Assembly: GCA_040396955.1 (NCBI GenBank)
Contig: JBBAWX010000004.1
Location: 62,001-126,000, forward strand
Direction: 5' to 3'
From: UBA965 sp040396955
GTDB lineage: Bacteria > Chloroflexota > Chloroflexia > Chloroflexales > Roseiflexaceae
Length of the DNA: 64,000 nt
Part shown: piece after piece, positions 60,601 through 64,000 of the stretch
Numbering within the stretch: position 1 is the stretch's first letter
How the letters are laid out: every line of letters starts with the position of its first letter
Made by a program: the position numbers and the translations under genes
The notes under the pieces: model-generated
What the model was told of the DNA's origin: nothing
The model's database searches: none
The model's input: the letters and a program-made list of their open reading frames with translations, nothing else

Positions 60601-60647
60601 AAGCCCTCGTACGTGTCGCAATGAATCGTGCAATGCCAGGAAAGTCA

Positions 60648-60685
60648 CGCACCGATTTGGGCATCACGTTGCCCAAATCGGTGCG
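60648..60685 (-). promoter_or_regulatory. Hairpin between the S-component and ecfT genes
   Basis: CGCACCGATTTGGGCA and TGCCCAAATCGGTGCG form a perfect 16-bp stem with a six-base loop. The following minus-strand bases (TGACTTTCC) are not a full T run. It may be a partial terminator that makes more S component than EcfT and ATPase. Confidence 0.6.
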
Positions 60686-60699
60686 CAAAACTGAGGTGC

Positions 60700-61470
60700 C
60701 TACTGCGCGTTGAATCGCTCGAGCAAGCGTTTGGGCAACATGCTGACAATCGCCCATACCACCATGTAAGAGGCCATTTTGTCGAATGGATCCGACACCA
60801 CGCCCTGGGCAAATACCGAGGACAAGATGTTTTGACCACTCGCACGGAAGGCGGCCACGATGATGTCGGTGCCTGACCCCGTGACGCCACCAAAGACATA
60901 CGCCGTAATTGGTGCCGAAATAATGGCGGCGACCACACCCGTGAGCACCCCTGCAATCCCGGCATACCCTCCGTTTTTGATGACCAATGCCCCGACAACC
61001 ACTCCAACGCCCGTGGCGACCACGAATACGACAAGCTGTTGGTTGATGAGATCCATCATCGCCGGCAGCGCGCCATCTGCGTTGATATTGGTAAATGTGA
61101 GGACGAAGAGCGTTAGTGAGAAGAAAAACAAGCCGCCGACCACTGCGCCGACCCAACTAGGCGAGTTACTCGTAAAGACGCCACGGCGCCCGAAGATGCC
61201 TGCCATGATGCCGATGACCATGGCTACCACGGCATACGGCGTGGCATACACATTGCCGAGTAGACCCCAAATCACATTGGCGAGGAGTCCCGTCAATCCA
61301 CCTGCGACTGGTCCGAGCAGTGCGCCTACGAGCACCGTGCCAATGCTGTCGAGGTAAATGGGTAACTTGAGGATGGTGACCAACTGGCCGACTGCGATGT
61401 TGATGCCAATTGCCAGTGCCATCAAAACGATGTTGATGGGGCTTTTGAGCGTACCGAAAATGCGATCCAT
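60700..61470 (-). CDS. ECF transporter S component, probable 7-deazaguanine precursor uptake
   Basis: The start MDRIFGTLKSPINIVLMALA at 61470 has GAAGGAGAG and gives 256 aa with six or more membrane segments. LPIYLDSIGTVLVGALLGP and GGLTGLLANVIWGL are typical of ECF S subunits, which bind the substrate. The tgt stop lies 11 bases upstream, so the genes are co-transcribed. S components linked to tgt (QueT and QrtT types) are thought to import queuosine precursors. The substrate here is inferred from context. It is longer than usual for an S component, and the fused ATPase resembles the YkoEDC (pyrimidine/thiamine) system, which remains an alternative. Confidence 0.8.
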   Translation of the reverse strand: MDRIFGTLKSPINIVLMALAIGINIAVGQLVTILKLPIYLDSIGTVLVGALLGPVAGGLTGLLANVIWGLLGNVYATPYAVVAMVIGIMAGIFGRRGVFTSNSPSWVGAVVGGLFFFSLTLFVLTFTNINADGALPAMMDLINQQLVVFVVATGVGVVVGALVIKNGGYAGIAGVLTGVVAAIISAPITAYVFGGVTGSGTDIIVAAFRASGQNILSSVFAQGVVSDPFDKMASYMVVWAIVSMLPKRLLERFNAQ

Positions 61471-61481
61471 GTGTCTCTCCT

Positions 61482-62705
61482 TCATTCGTGCGACTTCGTT
61501 GTAGTTGCGCCATCGAGCCATGATGAGCGGAACGCAACAAATGAACCCTCTATAATGCTCTGTCGCATCTCACGCATCAGATGCAACAAGAAAGCAACGT
61601 TGTGGAGGCTGACCAAGCGAATACCCAGCAGTTCCTTGGCCCGAAACAAATGGTGAATGTACGCCCGCGAATACTTGCGACATACCGCACACCCACACCA
61701 GGCGTCGAGTGGTTCGTCACTGTCGCGACACTGCGCATTATTTACGTTGAGGCGAAAATTACGGGTCGCATCTTTGACGAGCGCCGCTCCGTGCCGCCCA
61801 AGGCGTGTCGGACTCACACAATCAAACATGTCGATGCCCCGTGCTACCCCCTCAAACAAATCATCCACATCGCCTATTCCGAGCAGATGTCGTGGCTTTT
61901 CATCGGGAAGAAACGGCACGGTCATGTCGACGACATCGTAAATTTGTGGCTTGTTGGCACCAAGGGAGCCGCCAATGCACAGTCCGTCGAAATCCATGGC
62001 CCCGATATGTTCGGCACTCGCCTTGCGCAGATCTTCGTACACGCCACCGTGCACAATCCCAAACAACGACTGGTCGGGGTTCGGCATGGGGATGGCATGC
62101 TCACCTCGGAGCGTCTGCTGATGATACACCAAACACCGCTCTTCCCAGTCGTGGGTGCGCCGCAACGAGCGTTTGGTGTAGTCGTACCCGGCGCGGAACG
62201 GTGGCAATTCATCAAAACACAGGATGATGTCAGCACCAATTCCCTTTTGAATCTCGATACTCCGCTCCGGTGTAAACACGTGCCGCGAACCATCGATGTA
62301 CGACTTGAATGTCACGGCATCGTCTCTGACCTTGACCATCCCTGGTTGTGGGGTGAACGACCCCCGGCCTTTGACTTCGTCGGCAATGCCGCCGTACTTG
62401 AGGCTGAACACCTGAAACCCACCGCTGTCCGTCAAAATCGGGCCATCCCAACCCATGAAGGCATGCAACCCGCCGTGCCGAGCAATTAACTCATGCCCTG
62501 GTTGCAAGTACAGATGGTATGTATTACCCAAGATAATCTGAGCCCCGTGGTCGGCCACTTCATCGGGTGAAAGCGACTTTAGCGTCCCTTTCGTGCCGAC
62601 CGGCATGAATACAGGGGTCTCGATAATTCCATGGGCGGTAACAATCCGACCGGCGCGTGCACGCGTTTGCGTATCACGAGCCTCGGTCGTAAATTGGAGC
62701 GGCAT
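61482..62705 (-). CDS. tgt: tRNA-guanine transglycosylase with variant substrate pocket
   Basis: The 407-aa enzyme has the Tgt fold: the base-exchange Asp in LTDSGGFQVFSLK (Asp93), nucleophile Asp295 in GIDMFDCVSPTR, and zinc ligands in WCGCAVC (Cys337, Cys339, Cys342) with HH at 351-352. Usual bacterial pocket motifs differ. FDELPP stands where FDECTP is common, GIVHGG (219) where GIVQGG, IGGSLG where IGGLAVG, and HLLGIG where YLMGVG. These positions contact preQ1 in the Zymomonas enzyme. It exchanges G34 of tRNAs with GUN anticodons for a 7-deazaguanine. With the ECF genes, use of an imported base such as queuine is possible. Confidence 0.92.
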   Translation of the reverse strand: MPLQFTTEARDTQTRARAGRIVTAHGIIETPVFMPVGTKGTLKSLSPDEVADHGAQIILGNTYHLYLQPGHELIARHGGLHAFMGWDGPILTDSGGFQVFSLKYGGIADEVKGRGSFTPQPGMVKVRDDAVTFKSYIDGSRHVFTPERSIEIQKGIGADIILCFDELPPFRAGYDYTKRSLRRTHDWEERCLVYHQQTLRGEHAIPMPNPDQSLFGIVHGGVYEDLRKASAEHIGAMDFDGLCIGGSLGANKPQIYDVVDMTVPFLPDEKPRHLLGIGDVDDLFEGVARGIDMFDCVSPTRLGRHGAALVKDATRNFRLNVNNAQCRDSDEPLDAWCGCAVCRKYSRAYIHHLFRAKELLGIRLVSLHNVAFLLHLMREMRQSIIEGSFVAFRSSWLDGATTTKSHE

Positions 62706-62734
62706 GTATCCTTTATCCCCTTCTGATGTGCGGT

Positions 62735-62763
62735 ATTATCGTGTGAATGAATATACTTGTCAA
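62735..62763 (-). promoter_or_regulatory. Promoter of the tgt-ECF operon
   Basis: Minus-strand TTGACA (62758-62763) and GATAAT (62735-62740) with a 17-bp spacer. The leader is about 22 nt, too short for a preQ1 riboswitch. Confidence 0.8.
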
Positions 62764-62833
62764 ACAACGCATGGTATGATGGTCTATCATAGCATAGTGT
62801 ATTTTTGAAACTTTCACAAAAAAGGAGCTCGCC

Positions 62834-63367
62834 ATGAGTCATACGCTTCATCGACAGCACGCTGATGCGCAAGTAGGCGGGATTCGCTGTGGCGTGCTGA
62901 CGATAAGTGATACGCGCACAATCGCCACCGACACAGGTGGTCAGCTTGCGCAGCAACTGCTCCAGACTGCCGGCCACCAGATAGTGACCTACACCATTGT
63001 GCGTGACGAGCCGATCGATGTGGTGGCTCAGGTGCGCCAGTGGTGTAGCCTGTGCCAGGTCATCATTACCACCGGGGGCACGGGCATCGCCAAGCGTGAT
63101 ACCACCATCGACGCACTCGAGCCATTGTTTGATCGGCGTTTGCCCGGATTCGGCGAAATATTCCGCATGCTGTCGTTTGCCCAGGTGGGTGCGGCGGCCA
63201 TGCTGTCACGGGCCACTGCGGGTACGATTGCGCAGACCCTCGTTTTTTGTTTGCCGGGCTCTCCTGCCGCCGTTGAGCTCGCCATGACGCAACTCATCGT
63301 GCCCGAATTGCGTCATTTGGTGTGGGAAACGGTGCGTCAAGGCCCACTTAGCACCCAAGGAGAGTAG
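62834..63367 (+). CDS. MoaB/MogA-family molybdopterin adenylyltransferase-like protein
   Basis: The 177-aa protein has an AAAGGAG site. Family motifs are CGVLTISDTRTIATDTGG, IVRDEPIDVVAQV, VIITTGGTGIAKRDTTIDAL and ARATAG-like SRATAGTIAQTLVFCLPGSP. It likely acts in molybdenum cofactor synthesis by adenylating molybdopterin. It has only four bases to the yidD start, and is divergent from tgt. Confidence 0.92.
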   Translation: MSHTLHRQHADAQVGGIRCGVLTISDTRTIATDTGGQLAQQLLQTAGHQIVTYTIVRDEPIDVVAQVRQWCSLCQVIITTGGTGIAKRDTTIDALEPLFDRRLPGFGEIFRMLSFAQVGAAAMLSRATAGTIAQTLVFCLPGSPAAVELAMTQLIVPELRHLVWETVRQGPLSTQGE

Positions 63368-63371
63368 ATCG

Positions 63372-63584
63372 ATGCTACAACGAATGGCCCTGGCGATGGT
63401 GCGCTGGTACCAGCGCCATCTCTCACCCCTCAAACCACCGAGCTGCATTTATACGCCGACCTGCTCCGAGTACACCTACCAGGCGATTGCTAAGTACGGG
63501 GTGTTCAAAGGGGTGGCGTTGGGCGTAGAGCGCTTGCTCCGCTGTCACCCTTTTTCGGCAGGAGGGCATGATCCAGTCCCCTAG
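63372..63584 (+). CDS. yidD: Membrane protein insertion efficiency factor YidD
   Basis: The 70-aa protein has the complete YidD pattern: WYQRHLSPLKPPSCIYTPTC, then SEYTYQAIAKYGVFKGV and RLLRCHPFSAGGHDPVP, with the three conserved cysteines. It associates with the membrane by an amphipathic N-terminal helix and assists YidC. Its usual neighbours rpmH and rnpA are absent here. Confidence 0.95.
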   Translation: MLQRMALAMVRWYQRHLSPLKPPSCIYTPTCSEYTYQAIAKYGVFKGVALGVERLLRCHPFSAGGHDPVP

Positions 63585-64000
63585 TACACCATACACATTT
63601 CACGGCGTTTGTCGGTGATAAGTAAGGGCAAGGCCTCCAACGTGCCTGGTGCGTAGTACGGACAGCTCGGGCATGCCCTCAGTGTGCACATGGCAGGCCA
63701 CCTCAGTGCCTGCGATGTGGGAGAATGCCGTGGAACTCCGCCCCCAAAGATAAAAGTGCGCATTCGATGACGATTCGTGACGGCGCATCAATGGATTGTT
63801 TTTTGCGGATGGTGTGGCGTATACATCCAGTACTCCGTACACCAGCATATTGTGGTATACTCATCCACATACAACGGTTTTTACTGTTGTGTGTGGATTA
63901 TTTGTGCACACATGATGTGCCGCGAACGTTCTTAGGATGGTGTGGCCGATACGGTATACAAGATACCGTCCACCACCTCAAACACAATGTCATTCTCTAG
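63585..64000. other. No confident gene in the last ~415 bp
   Basis: Short frames on both strands lack ribosome sites and known motifs. Visible structure: CCACATACAAC/GTTGTGTGTGG hairpin (63865-63897) with a T-rich loop, and ACGGTAT/ATACCGT hairpin (63953-63971). An 82-aa minus-strand frame (63600-63848) is possible but unsupported. Confidence 0.4.

Noticed and set aside
61581..62489. 302-aa plus-strand open frame opposite tgt
   Set aside because: It mirrors the codon pattern of tgt; no ribosome site and no domain.
62706..62734. preQ1 riboswitch in the tgt leader
   Set aside because: The mapped promoter leaves about 22 nt of leader, too short for the aptamer.
63687..63765. Possible structured RNA or cobalamin-riboswitch-like segment (GGGAGAATGCCGTGGAACTCC)
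   Set aside because: Only a loose likeness to the B12 riboswitch core; no B12 box and no matching downstream gene could be identified.
63600..63848. 82-aa minus-strand frame near the window end
   Set aside because: No convincing ribosome site and no family resemblance; recorded only as a possibility.
1..64000. CRISPR arrays, insertion sequences, tRNA or rRNA genes
   Set aside because: I looked for regular direct repeats with spacers, transposase motifs and cloverleaf-like sequences and saw none I could support.

Overview
The window comes from the chromosome of a filamentous anoxygenic phototroph of the Chloroflexota, most like the Roseiflexus group. The key evidence is a bacteriochlorophyll a photosynthesis cluster on the minus strand with a single fused pufL-pufM reaction-centre gene, small pufB and pufA antenna genes just upstream and a tetraheme pufC just downstream. 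No chlorosome genes and no reaction-centre H subunit are seen. A MurE with a DEDPR specificity motif would fit the ornithine peptidoglycan known from Chloroflexus. The assignment rests on gene content and motifs, not on a database search.

Layout. 1-6 kb: the 3' part of a GH38-like/DUF5054 gene, a possible tetrapyrrole-methylase-fold protein, a membrane protein with a Pro/Thr-rich tail, a Cys/Met-metabolism PLP enzyme and a two-domain universal stress protein. 6-10 kb: a lipoprotein interrupted by an assembly gap, a GH3 glycosidase and a P450. 10.3-14.4 kb: a very large Fe-S nuclease-helicase fusion. 14.4-20.4 kb: a MacAB-type export system facing a NarL-type two-component pair. 20.5-22.2 kb: a YcgR/YcgQ-like pair.

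22.2-38.6 kb is the photosynthesis region. Read in the direction of transcription it is pufB-pufA-pufLM-pufC-bchG-bchP, a strong hairpin, then bchF-bchC-bchX-DUF169-(48-aa membrane peptide)-bchY-bchZ-yggS-lanM. A near-consensus promoter precedes pufB. BchF, BchC and BchXYZ convert chlorophyllide a toward bacteriochlorophyllide a, BchG and BchP attach and reduce the isoprenoid tail, and PufBA/LM/C form the light-harvesting, reaction-centre and cytochrome complex. Divergent from puf lies a MerR-type regulator with a B12-binding domain (CarH/LitR family), a plausible light- or cobalamin-responsive regulator of the cluster.

40.7-50.9 kb: SGNH hydrolase and MurE, ArgD-like aminotransferase with a beta-hydroxyacid dehydrogenase, ThuA-like protein with a quinone oxidoreductase, PckA, a MIP18-family protein and an SPFH protein. 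51-55 kb: two tandem KimA-type potassium transporters, one with a changed ion-site residue. 55-58 kb: photolyase, HAD hydrolase, GNAT, thioesterase. 58-62.7 kb: an operon of tgt with a complete ECF transporter, in which the Tgt has an altered substrate pocket. The window ends with moaB/mogA-like and yidD genes.

Strongest leads: the variant Tgt plus ECF operon; the LanM at the end of the bch operon with a CCG cyclase site and an eroded kinase site; the unannotated 48-aa membrane peptide and DUF169 protein inside the chlorophyllide-reductase operon; the C-terminal extension of BchX; and the B12 regulator beside puf. Two 100-N gaps look like assembly artefacts rather than missing genes.
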